64,000 nt of DNA from Sacculina carcini (Eukaryota; Arthropoda; Thecostraca; Sacculinidae). The position numbers and the translations under genes are program-made. Below, piece by piece: positions 11,445 through 24,300 of this stretch. The stretch is taken from positions 10,426,407 to 10,490,406 of the forward strand of contig OU696577.1 in assembly GCA_916048095.2 (NCBI GenBank), written 5' to 3'. The notes below the pieces were generated by a model, which saw nothing but the letters and a program-made list of their open reading frames with translations, was not told the DNA's origin and did no database searches. The stretch's first letter is position 1. Each line of letters starts with the position of its first letter.

Positions 11445-12432
11445 ATGGAGTTGGGCGCGTGGCAGTCGCTGCCAGGGTCGTTCAGTCTGCCGTCGGGCCT
11501 CGACGTTAGTGTTGTCAATAACCCGCCGCCGTCTCAGCCAGCTCGTCTGTCTGTCTCCTCGGCCGCTCTGGTCGACTCGCAGCTGTTGTCGGCGGCGGCG
11601 GTGGCTGCCGGTGGTCCTCTGTCGTCGTCCATTGCCGCGGCGTTGCTGGCACCCACGCTGTCCGAGCTGCGTCAACAGACCAGCAGGCAGCGCAAGTACA
11701 ACTTCTCGTCGCGCGAGAAAGAACTGCTCGTCTCACTGATAGAGCAACATGGAGACGTGAGTGAGCGGCTCTTTGCTGCCTTGTATCCACGCTCCGGTCT
11801 AGCAACGTTAACCTCAGTTTCAACTAGGTTTTTCACTCGTCACAGGAACTCATAAATTTCTGCTCTCTTCATTTTCACAATGTTTTGTTGCAAATGTTCG
11901 TTGATGTTTATACAGTTCCAGTGGTCGTAAAATGTGGTGCAGGGGTTTATTGCACTTGCAAACGAGCGTGCAAATGCCATGTTGTCAGGTGGTGGAGTCT
12001 CGCGCCGGCTCGTGCGTCACCATCGATCAGAAGATGCACGCGTGGAACGACATTGAGTGTCGCTTCAACGAACACACGGGTGCCAGTGGCCAGCAAGCGC
12101 GCAGTGTTTCCGAGCTGAAAAAATGCTACTGGAACCTGAAACAGAAGACGAAGAAAGCGCTGGAGGCGGAGCGAGACGCGTCAGGCGCAGTCTCCGTGGA
12201 CCGCGTGCTCTGGCGAATAGCTCAGCTGGCTCCCGAACAGTTTGAAGGTTTGCTGGACGCGCGAGTGATCGTCGCCGCCGCGCCGTCCGAGACAGAGCTG
12301 ACAGGTGATCATTACCACGTGCCGCGTGTACTTGTGTGCTTGTGTGGGGGATGCTCCATGTTTGTTTTGTTATTCCATCATTTACCGGTGGTGTGGGCAT
12401 TTCAATGTTTGTGTGTGTGTGTGTCTGTGTAT

Positions 12433-12475
<43 letters not shown>

Positions 12476-13380
12476 ATTGTGTGTGTGTATGTGTATGTGT
12501 GTGTGTGTGTATGATTGTGTGTGTGTGTGTGTGTATGATTGTGTGTGTGTGTGTATGATTGTGTGTGTGTGTGTGTGTGTGTGTATGATTGTGTGTGTTG
12601 TGTGTGATTGTGTGTGTGTGTATGTGTATGATTGTGTGTGTTGTGTGTGATTGTGTGTGTGTGTATGATTGTGTGTGAGGTGCAGTGAAAGACGAGGCGT
12701 TTGACGCGTGTGATATTGATCTGTCACAACTGGAATCTCCTGGTCCGTCGCAGCAGCCGTCACCTCCATCAAAATTCGATCTTTTTCCAATTCCCAGCGA
12801 CTATTTGTCAGTGGAGATGAGCTCCGCCCCTCCTCCGCCGTCTTCTTCGTCCGCCTCTGCCGCCGCGGCCGCCATTGCTCTCCAGCAGCTGCAGCAACTG
12901 CAGGAGCAGCAGCGTGCCGCCTCGTGCTCGTCTCCGTTAATGGCAGGTGAGACGGGCCGTGCGGCGGCCGTCGTGCGCTCCATGTTGCCCGGCCTGACTG
13001 CCATCAACGGCTGTGGCAGTGGTGCAGGACTGCTGCGAGACAGATTGGCTGACGTGCTGGACGCCGAGCCGCTGGCCAACGGCTCGTGCAGCACGTCGAG
13101 CGCCAGCAGTAACGGGATCGGCGGTAGCAGCAGTAACAAGCGGCCGGCACCTGACTCGCCCGACGATGCGGTGACAGGCGGCCGAGCAGCAGATGCACTG
13201 CGGCGCGCCGAGCACGAGCTGCGCATGAGGCTGTTACGACAGGAGGCTGATTTCATGAAGGCGCGACACAAGCTCGAGATGGACGTGCTCGAACAACAGC
13301 GGGTGTTCTGGAGCGAGGCTCTGAAACGAGCACGTGTCATGCCCAGTTTGTGCAGTGATGAGAAACAGTCGAGCGCGTAG
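11445..13380 (+). CDS. Myb/SANT-like DNA-binding domain protein
   Basis: Probably a nuclear DNA-binding transcription regulator. Three coding exons: 11445-11756, 11989-12304, 12686-13380 (phases 0, 0, 1), 440 residues. A Myb/SANT-like domain of the Myb_DNA-bind_5 type runs from about residue 84 (KYNFSSREKELLVSLIEQHG) across the first intron to the helix SELKKCYWNLKQKTKKALEA. Such domains head proteins like fibrinogen silencer-binding protein and MSANTD3/4, and arthropods carry many. The middle is Ser/Ala/Gln-rich and disordered. Near the C-terminus a charged coiled coil (EHELRMRLLRQEADFMKARH, then EQQRVFWSEALKRARV) fits the helix found in MSANTD-type proteins. The start ATG follows a plausible 5' UTR acceptor (ATCAG at 11416-11420). 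The exact orthologue is not identified. Confidence 0.85.
12408..12680. repeat. Interrupted (TG)n, 270 bp, at a 3' splice site
   Basis: TG dinucleotides broken at intervals by TGTATGATTG. The array fills most of intron 2 of the Myb/SANT-like gene and runs to within a few bases of the acceptor GTGCAG at 12685. It has the (TG) sense orientation relative to the gene. Confidence 0.95.
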
Positions 13381-13482
13381 ATGCCACTCAGCCACACTGT
13401 CTTTACTGTAGCTGGTTGAGTATGCTGGCTGTTTCAGCACTACCACTCTCAACTGCTGTTTGTGTGTTTGTGTGTGTGTGTC

Positions 13483-13513
<31 letters not shown>

Positions 13514-14480
13514 TTGTGTGTGTGTGTGGGTGTGGGTGTGTTAACTATGGTGCGTTGCGATCATGTCATGTGGCTCACGGCCGCTTTGTTATATTTTTCT
13601 CGTGAGGATATTCTTGTAGAAGGCACGGTGGATGCAATGTGTGCCGGTGTGAGGCAGGAGGCGGCAAGGCTCGTGCAAGCTGCTGCACAGTATCGTGACG
13701 GTCTAGAAGTGACCATGTGTATCATGGACATCGCCAAATATGCTGACTTACTCAGGGTTATCACAAATGTTCCTCAATTGGTAGCTAGCGCGTGCCAGAA
13801 CGTGCGCGGTAGTGTGTATTTTAGCCAGTGTATTTCATACGCTGCTTGTATTTGTCGTGCGTTTTTGTGCGCGCATCACGTTTCTCATAGGAACTATACC
13901 TCGGTGTGAACTGAATCAGTGCGTTGATTATGATTCAACGCAGTGTTTGTATCATGATGTGCTGCTATCATACTCGTTCGTTTCGGCAACAATTTCTCAT
14001 GGATTTACAATTTACACATATTACATATTTGGTTGTGTTAATCTCGACTGCACGCCAGAGCTTTTAACTCAACAACTCCAGGCTACCTGATCTATGTTTG
14101 TCTTTTTATAAGACGCTTTTTGTGAGATTTTTGTCTCGTGCTAACTTTTTCACCATTTCAGTATTTATCGAGACATTGAGATTATTTCGTCGCGAGCACA
14201 AGCCGTTTTATTCATGTGATTTGTCACGTATTTATTGGCGCCGAGTTTTCAGTCCTGTTTTTTCCTGTCTTGTAGTATTGACGGTTTTCACCTGCTTCCA
14301 TACTGAATACACCTCTGTCGTGTTTGTGCTTATCTCGCGCGCTGAGCGGTGCGGTACTCGCGTGAACATATATGTGCACCACGAGACCTGGCTGCCACAA
14401 ACTTCCTGATGTTCTGGTGTCAGACGATATTGTATTGTGCTAGTTTGTAGTCATTTGCATTGTTTACAAGAGTGCCGTCA
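13381..14480. other. Spacer with (TG)n and an unassigned GC-rich segment
   Basis: A TG-rich tract lies at 13457-13545. From 13610 to 13800 the base composition is exon-like, and one open frame reads EDILVEGTVDAMCAGVRQEA and on through about 65 residues, but no family was recognised and no convincing acceptor/donor pair bounds it. It could be an exon, a decayed gene or chance. The rest, to 14480, shows nothing. Confidence 0.4.
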
Positions 14481-14895
14481 GTGGTGGTGCCATGAGTGGG
14501 GGCTCCAACGCCTCCAAAAATCCTCACTATGACAAGTTTCTAGTGTAGTTCCTCATTTTTCGCCGAGCCCCGCATGTTATCCTTTGTCCTCCATTCAGTC
14601 GGCCTGCAGGATAAATTCCGCCGCAAATGATTGCCGAACTGGCCGTTGTTAGGTGATAAGTAATCGGGCAAAGCCCTCTTACCTCTCGCGCAGGAAAAAC
14701 CCGCGCACACGACGAGAATACGTCCACACAGCGAATCTTGTATCCAAACACGGCAACGATGCGTATAACGCACAGGCCACCAACCGAATGACGCTCGACC
14801 GCTCGCAAAGCCAGCTTCACACACGCCAGCTGATACACGCCTCCGGCACTAGGCTCAAGTCGCGGCCAATCAGCGCGCAGTAACGTGCGACGTCA
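14480..14895. promoter_or_regulatory. Promoter-like GC-rich segment
   Basis: A GC-rich, CpG-containing block with CCAATCAG at 14864-14871 and a CRE-like GACGTCAT at 14889-14896. On the minus strand a strong donor GAGAG|GTAAGAG falls at 14683/14682, so a minus-strand first exon running from about 14860 to 14683 is possible. On the plus strand a short frame starts at 14491 (MSGGSNASKNPHYDKFLV). Neither could be linked to a known gene. It lies about 800 bp upstream of HEATR6. Confidence 0.4.
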
Positions 14896-14899
14896 TACC

Positions 14900-15370
14900 C
14901 AATGCCACCTAAACTACTATATAAACTACTAAACTAGATATTAGTATCTAGGTGGCGTTGGTCATACCGCACGCACCACCTCGCACCACTCAGCCAACGC
15001 CACCTAGATACTAATATCCTAGATAGTATCTAGGTGGCGTTGACTCAGCCAATGCCACCTTGACTACACACATGGGCACATGATTTTTCAAGTCAGTTCA
15101 ACCGGAGTGCCAGTCAAACACCCGCATTAACACATAGCAACGCGTATCGCCCGTACGAGTTAATCACTGGAACCGATGACGTCATACTTTCGTGAAACGG
15201 CCTGTATCAACGCCACCTAGATACTAGGTGGCGTTGCCTGTATCTAGGTCAATGCCACCTAGTATCTAGGTGTATCTAGGTGGCGTTGTCTAGGTGGTGT
15301 TGACTCAGCTCAAGTGAACCGCTATGACGTCACACCGCACGCCACTCGACAACAACGCCACATTAGGTTA
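14900..15370. repeat. Cluster of inverted CTAGGTGGCGTTG repeats
   Basis: The 13-bp motif CTAGGTGGCGTTG and close variants occur about eleven times, in both orientations, within 470 bp. One pair is a perfect 25-bp inverted repeat, arms 14937-14961 and 14994-15018 with a 32-bp loop, so it can form a hairpin. TGACGTCA-type sites and GACTCAGCC recur between motifs (about 15178 and 15323). It looks like a fold-back or nested MITE cluster; a regulatory role in front of HEATR6 is possible but unproven. Confidence 0.85.
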
Positions 15371-15659
15371 ATCATATTGTAAATTTTATTCCAAAAAAAA
15401 ATTCTGCTAGTTTTGGTACCCAATTACTAATTTAGTTCAAGTACAGTGATTGTCCTGGATATTAATTTGAAACACCTTGTACTATACTTATATCAGTACA
15501 GGTAGGGACAAAAGTGGTTTCTGTAAACACTTACTATTTACAGAAATGTATGTGTAGAGATGTGAGTGTTATCTCGTCAGCTTTTGTGGCTGTTGCTGAA
15601 TCCACTTTGTTTCAAGATATCAGGAATCTGTTGAAGCGTTGATCAATTAGTGTTTCATT

Positions 15660-18600
15660 ATGGACATTGCGCAAATTGAGAGCGTTATCGCATCGCTCGA
15701 GGCATGCACACTGGACGCTTCACGTGACCAACTATCGGCCGCTCACTCGGGTCTTCGTCGTCTGTATCATGCGCTGCTGGTAGTTCCACTGGATGTCGAG
15801 TTGATGCGTAGCCTGTTGCGTCTCAGTGATGACTTGTCCATGCTGCTGTCCGACTCGGCAATGTCGTCATCGAGGTCAGTACAGCGCCAGTGCTTGCGAC
15901 TGACGCTGCACGCTATCTCGCTGTGTCGCATCCAGCCGGCTCAGTTCAGCGTGAATACAGAGCACTTGTTGCGTCGACTGGTGCACTTGTGTTACGATAC
16001 ACAGCCGGCGCCTGACGCCAGCTTACCACCAATGGCTTGGTCAACACTGGCCGATCTGGTGCAATGCGTCAATGGCGTCCTGCAGTGGCGGCGCGTGCTG
16101 CCCGCCGACCTGCTGGGCGAGTTACTGGGCGTGGCGTGTCACTTCATGTTTTGTGGTCGGCCGCACGGAGGCGCAGGCTCGGCGCCCACACTCAGGCCGC
16201 TGTTTCCCCAGCCGCACACGCTGCACGAGCCATGCGGCGGCGCACCGGACGATAAACCGCGGCCAAGCAACGCCGATGTCGCGTTGGACGTGCGGCACGC
16301 ATCTGGCAAGAAGATACACCGGCGCCGCATCAGGCCGCCGCACCGTCGAAACAACCGCCGCCGCCCCCCCGCAGCCGCTGATGATACGACAAGTAGCGGC
16401 GCCGGTGTTGGTGCCCCGGCAGTGGCGAAGACGGCGGCGGCTGGCGATTCTTCCGACTCGGACGTGTCGGACCACAACCACCACGCTGCTCCCGAGCGCG
16501 AGTCGTCGCTGGCACGCGGTGACGGTAGCGGGAGGCAGCGGACTTCACTTGTCGAGCAGCAAACCCGCGTACGCCAGACGGCTCTATCTCTGTTGTTTTC
16601 TGTGGTGGTGTACGCGGACCAGCGGTCACTGCTCGGTTTCTGGCCTGCACTGACGCCCGACACCTGGCCGTCCAGTGGTCACGGAGGCCGCACGTTGGCT
16701 GCCGTGTTGCTGCGGGACCCGTCATCCAGTTGTCGCCGCCTCACTGCCACCGTGCTCGAGCAGCTGATGACGGCAAGTCGGCCCCTGCTGCGCGGCGTGG
16801 AGGAGCCAACCACTGACAGACCGCCGCCGGCCGCCTTCACGCCGTTCTCCGCGACCATGGCTGCGCTGCTGCGTCACCTGCACCGCTACCTGCTGCTGGC
16901 CGTGCTGGCAGAGCGCAGTGTGGCCGCGCTGGTCGCCGTGCTGCGAACCGTGGCCGCGCTAGTCGCCAACACGCCGTACGAGCGACTGCGTGCCGGTCTG
17001 CTGACTCGAGTCAGTCGACACGTGCGAGCATTGCTGCTGGTGCGCGAGGCGAGCGTGCGCGCCGCTGCCCTGGACGTGTTGACCAGCATGGTGGCGACGG
17101 GCCAGCCGCTGCGTGAAGTTCATCAACTGCTGCAGACGTGCAGTCGGGTGGACGACGCGTTGCCTCCGCCGCCGCGACTTTCATCAGCAACTGTCGCGTC
17201 CAGTTCAGGCTGGTCATCGGCAGGCACGGCGGCAGAGGAAGGCGACCAGTTTGAGTACAGCGACTCCGACTGTGACGCAGACAGACAGTCGGCTTCACTG
17301 GCAAACGGCACCGACACACAACACGGTGTCATTGGTCGTGTGCGACCCTGGTTGTGGGTGCGTTGTCGCGCGTTCGTTCTGCGTCGCACGGACGACACTT
17401 CGGGTTCATCTCATTACTATGGCGATAATTTGCGCGTACAAGCGCTGCGCTGTCTGGCCATGCTGTGTCGCAACTACCTGCCTGTGCTGGAAGGCTGCGT
17501 GTCTGAGCTGGTTGATCTGCTGTGTCGCTGCGCCGACGATCACGACCGCTCCGTCACACTGTACGCCGTCAGATTGCTGGAGTGTGTGGGCGGCTCATCG
17601 GATTGCTGCGGCAGCACTGCGGCCACTATGAGTGACGTCGAGCTGGACGAGAGACAGCGGCTGGTGGCGGCCGTGTGGCAGCCTCTACTGGTCGCAGGTG
17701 TAGTGGCGCGTTTGTGTGACTGTCAGCTACAACAGGCCGATGTGACGGCCGGTGTGTGTCACGCGCTGAGCACGCTGGGAGGCGCGGCGTTCGAGCGTCT
17801 TCCTCGTCATCTCCAACTGCTCAGTGTCACACTGCTGCTGCCGCTGACTGCTGTCACACATTGTGCCGAGGTCGCCGGGTCACAGCAACAACAAGGAGAC
17901 GGGGCTGATCAAGCCAATGTTGACTCGGCAGATACCGGTCAGTTGTCATCGTGCATGGTGAGCATTTTATAGCATGGTCTCGTGATTACTGTGTGACTCA
18001 TTGAGTTCGTCCTGCTTGTACGCATGTTTGACACATCAGGACGCTTGGCTGACGTGTGTGTGTGTGTGTGTGTTTGTATGTGGGCAGTGGTGGTGCGCAG
18101 TGCGGCCGTGCGCGCGCTGGGAGTGCTGGTGGGCTGGTCGGCACTGCGAGATGACGCCGGCTTCTTGCTGGATGTGGCAGAGGCTGCCGTGGCGGCGGCT
18201 GAGTTCTCTGCAGTGCGACCACACTCGCCACTGCGTCTCAACGTGCTCTGGACACTGGCTAATTTGGCCGACGTTCTGCCTGCCGCGCCGCAGCTCCCTC
18301 ATTCTCAATGTGACAGTGGGAGTGACGAGCATGTGCAACGACCGCTGTCCCACGCGGCTGTCGCGTCACTGCTGGAAGTGGCCGTGGTGGCGGTCGGTGA
18401 GATGGACCGCGTGCGCGTCAACGCCGTGCGTGCCATCGGCAGTGTGTTGCGTCATGTGGACGACGACGATGTCAAGTTTGAGCGCGTGCAGGCGCTGTTG
18501 GTGCCGGCCGTTGAGGCGGTGGTGCGCTGCATGAACGCGTCGGAGCGAGGGGGCGGCGTGGCGCGCGCCAAGGTGCGCTGGAACGCGTGCTACGCGGCCG

Positions 18601-19133
18601 GCAACGTGCTCAAGAATCCGCGCCTCGCCGAGCTGGTGGCTCGCTCGCAGCTCGTGGCCACACTGTGTCGGCTGTGTTGTCAGTGTGGCGTGTACAAGGT
18701 GCGCACGAACGCGGCGGCTGCGCTGGCTTGCGCGTGCCAGCGCCAGCAGTTCGGTGACAACTTGCCCCGCGTGTGGCTCAGTGTTCTCGAGGCGCTCGAG
18801 GCGGCCCAGAATTTGAGCGCGGCAGGCGAGTGGAGACAACGCGAGTGTTTGCAGCGACAATTGTGTTTGACCGTGTGCCGACTGGCTGTGTGGCTGCAAC
18901 CAGAAGACGTATCAGCCGCGGCGGAGGCGGTGCGTGCGCACTGGAGCACAGTCAGCGAGCAACTGACGCGATTGCCGCTGGTGCTGCCCCCTGGTGAGTG
19001 TGGTCCGCCTGTGCTGACGGCGCGGACAAAGCTACAACACTTGCCAGACTCATGTGAACGTACTTTATTACTGAAACTGTTTGATATTCATGTGGCACGT
19101 GTGTCTGATGCTGCCGATCCTCTGCCGTATTGA
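15660..19133 (+). CDS. HEATR6: HEAT repeat-containing protein 6
   Basis: A large alpha-solenoid scaffold protein; its biochemical role is little known (the human gene is also called ABC1, amplified in breast cancer). Two exons: 15660-17937 and 18088-19133, joined in phase 1 across a GTCAGT donor and a TG-rich acceptor, giving 1,107 residues against 1,181 in human. The N-terminal third is HEAT-like; a basic NLS-like stretch (HRRRIRPPHRRNNRRRPP) sits where vertebrate HEATR6 has its Lys-rich run. The DUF4042 region follows (RVRQTALSLLFSVV, then AFTPFSATMAALLRHLHRYL, ANTPYERLRAGLLTRV). The C-terminal repeats carry the most conserved block, AKVRWNACYAAGNVLKNPRL and YKVRTNAAAALA. The start matches no upstream in-frame ATG. 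One alternative donor (17958) breaks the frame, which is why 17937 was chosen. Confidence 0.93.
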
Positions 19134-19937
19134 AATCATTGTCCCCCAATCGGCGTGCATTATCTAGTACCGTTTTTTTGTTGGCTGCTGCTCAATGTGC
19201 TCTTTCGTGATATATTGTGCCAATTCTATCTTTGATCTTGTACTGATTGCTCTGAAAATTGTAATTTGTTGTATGCACAAAAGTTGTTTATCGTTCGTTG
19301 TGTCATGTGCGTGTATTCTCGTTCGTTGCATCATGTGTGTGTATTATATGAGAGAACGGTCATCTGTTTTAGTGTGTATAGTCTTGGCCTAGTGTCTGAT
19401 GCGCGAAGTTATCATTTTTGACACCAAGCGGTTCAGTACGGTGTATTTAAACGGTTCCACATGGGCGCACGGAATTTTCTCAGATCGAGCAAGCAGTAAT
19501 TGCTAATATAAAGTTTAACCTGGCGATGCAGGCATTTATGAATAAGGAAAAACTGCAGTCTAAGTGAAAGTACAAAAGACACTATGACAGTGAGTTCAAA
19601 AATCATGAGAAATTTAAAAAAGCAAAATATTATGAAATCAATAATGTTCTACACATTTAAAACTATAATATAATCAAATATACCAAGTTTATATAGAAAA
19701 TGAATGGCGTAAATCCCTGAAAATTATTTGAAGTTCTAGAGGCGAATGATAAGTGTCAACGTTTAAGTTATTATGGCGCAATTATAACTTTAAATCTTCA
19801 TTTGAGCCAAATCTGTGGTATGGGCAGTAACCATTAACAACAACAACAATTTTACCTAAACAGGCCTTTAAACTTGTCACAACTGTGTTGCTTAGCTATG
19901 CAAATATGAGTTAGCTTTGTTTTGAGGTTGAATAGTC
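19134..19937. other. Spacer between HEATR6 and GON4L
   Basis: AT-rich sequence holding the HEATR6 3' UTR and the GON4L promoter. No repeat, RNA gene or clear TATA box was recognised. There is a short CAA/AAC run at about 19838-19850. Confidence 0.5.
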
Positions 19938-21307
19938 ATGGAGAGTACGGGGAGATCATCGCCCGTGCTTTTGTCTGATGAAAACATCGAAGTCGAGTCA
20001 GTGGATGTCACGATCGGAACATTTGTCAGCAACGCCGAGGTTAGTTTCATCTGTGCGACTTTTATTGTTGTCCCCTTTTGTCTGCATACTTTTCTCGTTT
20101 TCACTCGGAATCAGCAGAGACAGAATCGGTGAAGGTGCGCCTGTGTTGAGGGAGGCCAATCAGCACTCGCATCACTTCGCTGTCATGCAAGGTGCTGCCT
20201 TGAAAGTGATGTCATTAGCAGGAAACGCATTAGACAGTGAACGTATTTAACGTTGAAATACTCGACAACCAATCCAACACGACGAACACGCCTCAGCACA
20301 GCGTGCGTGTGTGTATATGTGTGCAGGTGCAGCAGATTGACCGGCACGTGCGAGATTTCGGTCGTCACTCGCTCAGCGCCGGTGTGAGTGTGGCGCGTCG
20401 ACTATGCGCCTGGGAACCACGTCTCACGCGCAGTCGCACGCGCCAACTGCTGGCTGCCGGCGGCTGGTTGTCGCTGGCTCACGTGGTGGCGGTGCCCGAC
20501 GTGACGACGACCATCCTACGGCAAGGCGTCGACGACCAACCATCAACGTCTCCGTCTTCCCGCATGTCATCGCCGTGGCGCGCGCATGATTGTCTCGTGA
20601 TTGACTGCTCGCAAGAAGAGCAAGATTCGCCGCAACCACCCACTGCTCTCACTGTCTCTTCTCATCGACCGGTCAGTGTTTGTTCATGTTACTCAGTTCA
20701 GATTTCTGCTCAGGGCGCAGTGTACTGGTGGAACGTCTGTCTCACTGGTGCAACACTCACAATTCTTGTGAATTTTAATTTCTCGTCGCATTTACGCCTG
20801 TGTATCTACATGTATGTTTTTTTTTTTAAATTGCTTTATTGTACTCCAATAAGTAGGCTTTTCAGTACAAACAACATAAACACAAACATAAGCACATACT
20901 AGGATGAAAATACACCATACATGAATCTAGCAGCATCATAATTTAGCCGCTTTCTTCCAGCCTATGTGTGTGTTATCATGTGTGTGTTAGTTTGCTGATG
21001 ATTGGTGGGACAATGAGTGGCGGTCGTTCTTGCGTGATATGCGGTGCACTGTTGATTCACGTGCCCAGTCTGCTGTTAACAAAAGTGTCGGCGACGATGA
21101 GTCACGTGACAGCGACGACTCTGACTATGAAACCACACAGGTGATTCATAGATCTGCATTCCACACAAACGCTGACACACAGTGTGTGTGCAAGCAGAAT
21201 ACACTAGAAACATGAGTAATACAACAACCCGACACTGTTTACACTCGTCATTGTTAGGTCGGTCCGATTAGTCAGCTGTTGCAGGTGTTATTTGGCCCAT
21301 TGTACAA

Positions 21308-21370
<63 letters not shown>

Positions 21371-24300
21371 TAGGTTGAAGAGGTTGACGATGAGGAATTT
21401 GGGGACGGCGTGCGGTGCAGAGTGGCTCGTCCTGAACTGGGCAACTTGTGGCGTGACTTGATTGTCGGCGGTGTTCCCTCTGTTGTGCCTCGGCGCGCTG
21501 CTAGAACTTCTTCTAAATGCAGCGCTATCTGTGACGGCAGCAGGCAGACCGAATCACCGCGTCTCGACGTTGTTGAGCTGCCCGCCTCGCTTACTGACGT
21601 GCCGCCGTGCCTGCTAGATTGCCAGTCTCCGCCGCACACGTTCAACGTCCGCCAGCTGCGCCAGCTGCTCTGGCAGTTTTCAGCGCACGTGCAATTGTTA
21701 TTGCAGACTTTTGTGTTGGGTGCCGAGTTGTCGCGGGCGTGCACATTGCAGCAGCGAACTGCGGTCTTGCTGCGCTCGTTGACGGAGATGGACGGTGTGG
21801 CTGGACGCACCGTCAATCTGGCAGCGGCGTGGCAGCAGGTCAGGCAGACAGACAGTGCTCGTGATGAGCAGCAGCCAGCGACCTCGTCGACAAATGAAGA
21901 CGTTCCGGCGGTCTCGCGCCCCGACAACCAGTTCTCGCCGTTTGTGGCCGCCTCTCTGCTGGACAGTCGGGCGTGCATGTGGCCGCAACTGCTGCCAACG
22001 CACACATCACAGGCACGCTCCAAGTGTCACTTGTGGTCGCCGGCGCTAGACTGGCTGCTAGCCTCGGCACTTTGCCACTACAACGACTCGGACGGCGAGT
22101 GCGTGACTGGCGCGCTAGTCACGTGGACGGCGTGTTGCCAGATTGCGCGCTTCTCTGTGCCGCTCACTGCCGAGCGTATTTACGCGCGGTGTCGCCGAGT
22201 GCAAGGCCGTCGCTGCGCCGATACGCCGTTCGGCTATTACTTCCAGCACGGACGCGTGCCCCCACTGCCGTCGGCCAGTTCAGTGTGGCGTGACGTGTGG
22301 AGCAGTGAGCACGCGTGGAAGCTGTTTGTGCAGCCACTCATGTCGCCTCGAGAACGTCACAGGCTTGACAGTGCGTCTCAGCCGGCGGTGCTGCAGTTGC
22401 CGCAGCCATGGCGCTCGATGGCCAGTGATACTGAGCACGTGACACAACGAGGTCGGCCGGCACCAGGCTCGTGCAATGTCGAGGTCTCCTCACAAATTGC
22501 GTCTGTTTCGCCGACCAGCGCGCCACACTCACGCGTCCTCCAGGATGCGACAATGTGTGCGCCGACAGTGAAGAAACGTCGACGAGTCGAGTCTGCTGGT
22601 GAGTGCGTGACTTCTCTCAATTGTTGTGCTGGTATTTCTCAGTAAAGTTGGTGCATGGTTTCACTGTGGTTTTGGCGTGCTATATTTATTTGGCATTTTG
22701 TGATGAAGTAGTTCATTGAGATATCTTTATTGGTGGCGACTGCCAGTGGTGTTGGTGTGAATGCGGCTTATTTGACACATCTTACTGGTGTATTACAACA
22801 GGTGATCTGGCGGTGACAAAACGTAGTCGTGTATCAACATCACGCACCGGCCTCAATCAAGCTTTCACTCAGTCTCAAGCAGATGGCGCCACCAGTGCAG
22901 TCTGCACTGTCGAGCCGCTGTGTGTCAGGTCGGTGATTTCGGTGGGCAAAGCTGCCAGTCTGCTGGTCTCCTCTGTTCCGCCACGTGCATCTCACGCGAG
23001 CACCAGTGTGTGTGTGACTTCACCAGCAGTCAGTTCTCCGACGCGGCAGCGACAAGAGTCCGGCTCGTGTGTGTCGCACGTGCACAGCAGACGGATCATT
23101 CCGACCCGGCTGGGAGACGCCAGTGTGGCCCGCACCGCTCGCTCGCCGTCTCCCGTGATGTCAGCCTGGCTCGAGCAGCTGATCGCCGCCGAAATGAAGA
23201 AGCTGGAGGCGCAGGACGGCGGTGTTGCTGTTACTGGCACCGACCCCTTCTCACCGTGCTCACTGACAGACTCGTCGTACATCGACAAGTGGCCCTGCGC
23301 CGTGGTCTCTGGACATCCGCCTGTCAGTCTGCCTGATGAGTGTCGTCACGTGTCAGATGCAGAGCGGTTCTGTGAGGTGCCGGCCGTGCAGTCCCCGGCG
23401 TCACCTGTCAATGCCTGTGCGCCTGGCGAGTGTACGGTGGCAGTTACAGTGACGTCACAGTGTCAGTCTACTGCCAACATGATCGATCAGACCTCACTGG
23501 TCAATACACACATTGACACAACCCTGCTGACATACTCACCTCCCTTCGCCTTCCACACCGATATTGTTGCGTTCCCGATGACAGTCGAGACTGGCGCCGA
23601 GCATGTTGTTTCGACCAGTTCAGCAGCAACGACCAGCTCTGATCCGGTGGCCGGCTCGTGGACGCCGGTCGAGACCGCGTCCTCAACGCCGCTCACCGCA
23701 AGAATTGAACCACCGCCTCTTCTCGCCTTCCACACATCATCAACTGATGAACTCTGCCAGTCGTCGACGTCGATGTTCCATTGCGCGGCCGCTGTCGTGC
23801 AGCCTGGCGACGCGTCCCTGCTCACGCCCAACGTGACGCGTTCACCTCAGCACGCCGGGGCAGAGGTCGCGTGCAGTGACGAGGTGCGGCCGGCGGCGGT
23901 GAACGTGACGGAGTTCAGCGCTGATGAGTCGCTCGGCGGCGTGTTGGAGGCTCTGCTCTTGCAGACAGGCGGCGGCACGAGAAGACCGCCTGCCGTCGTC
24001 ACCACTGCCACGTCCACACCGCCAGCGTCAACAAGATCGAGTGCGGCGGCGGTTACGGCCGCTGCTGGGCGCAGTGTTGCTGGCAGTGTTGCTGGCACGA
24101 CTCAGCCGCGGCGCGCACCAGCAGAAGGCGACGGGGATAAAACATCAAATGTACAGGTGCGTGTGAGTGTTTGATTGTGTTGCCATTTATTGTGTGTTGA
24201 TATCTAGTGTTGTTCATGTTGTCACCGCTGCTTTTGCCGGCTGGTTATTATTGGTGTCTGGCTGCTTTGATGTTTGACGTTTTCTCAGCGATATTGCGGT

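Noticed and set aside
17958-17963. GTGAGC as the HEATR6 donor
   Set aside because: It is the better consensus but would join in phase 0 to an acceptor that needs phase 1. The GTCAGT at 17938 keeps frame and the conserved RSAAVRALG segment.
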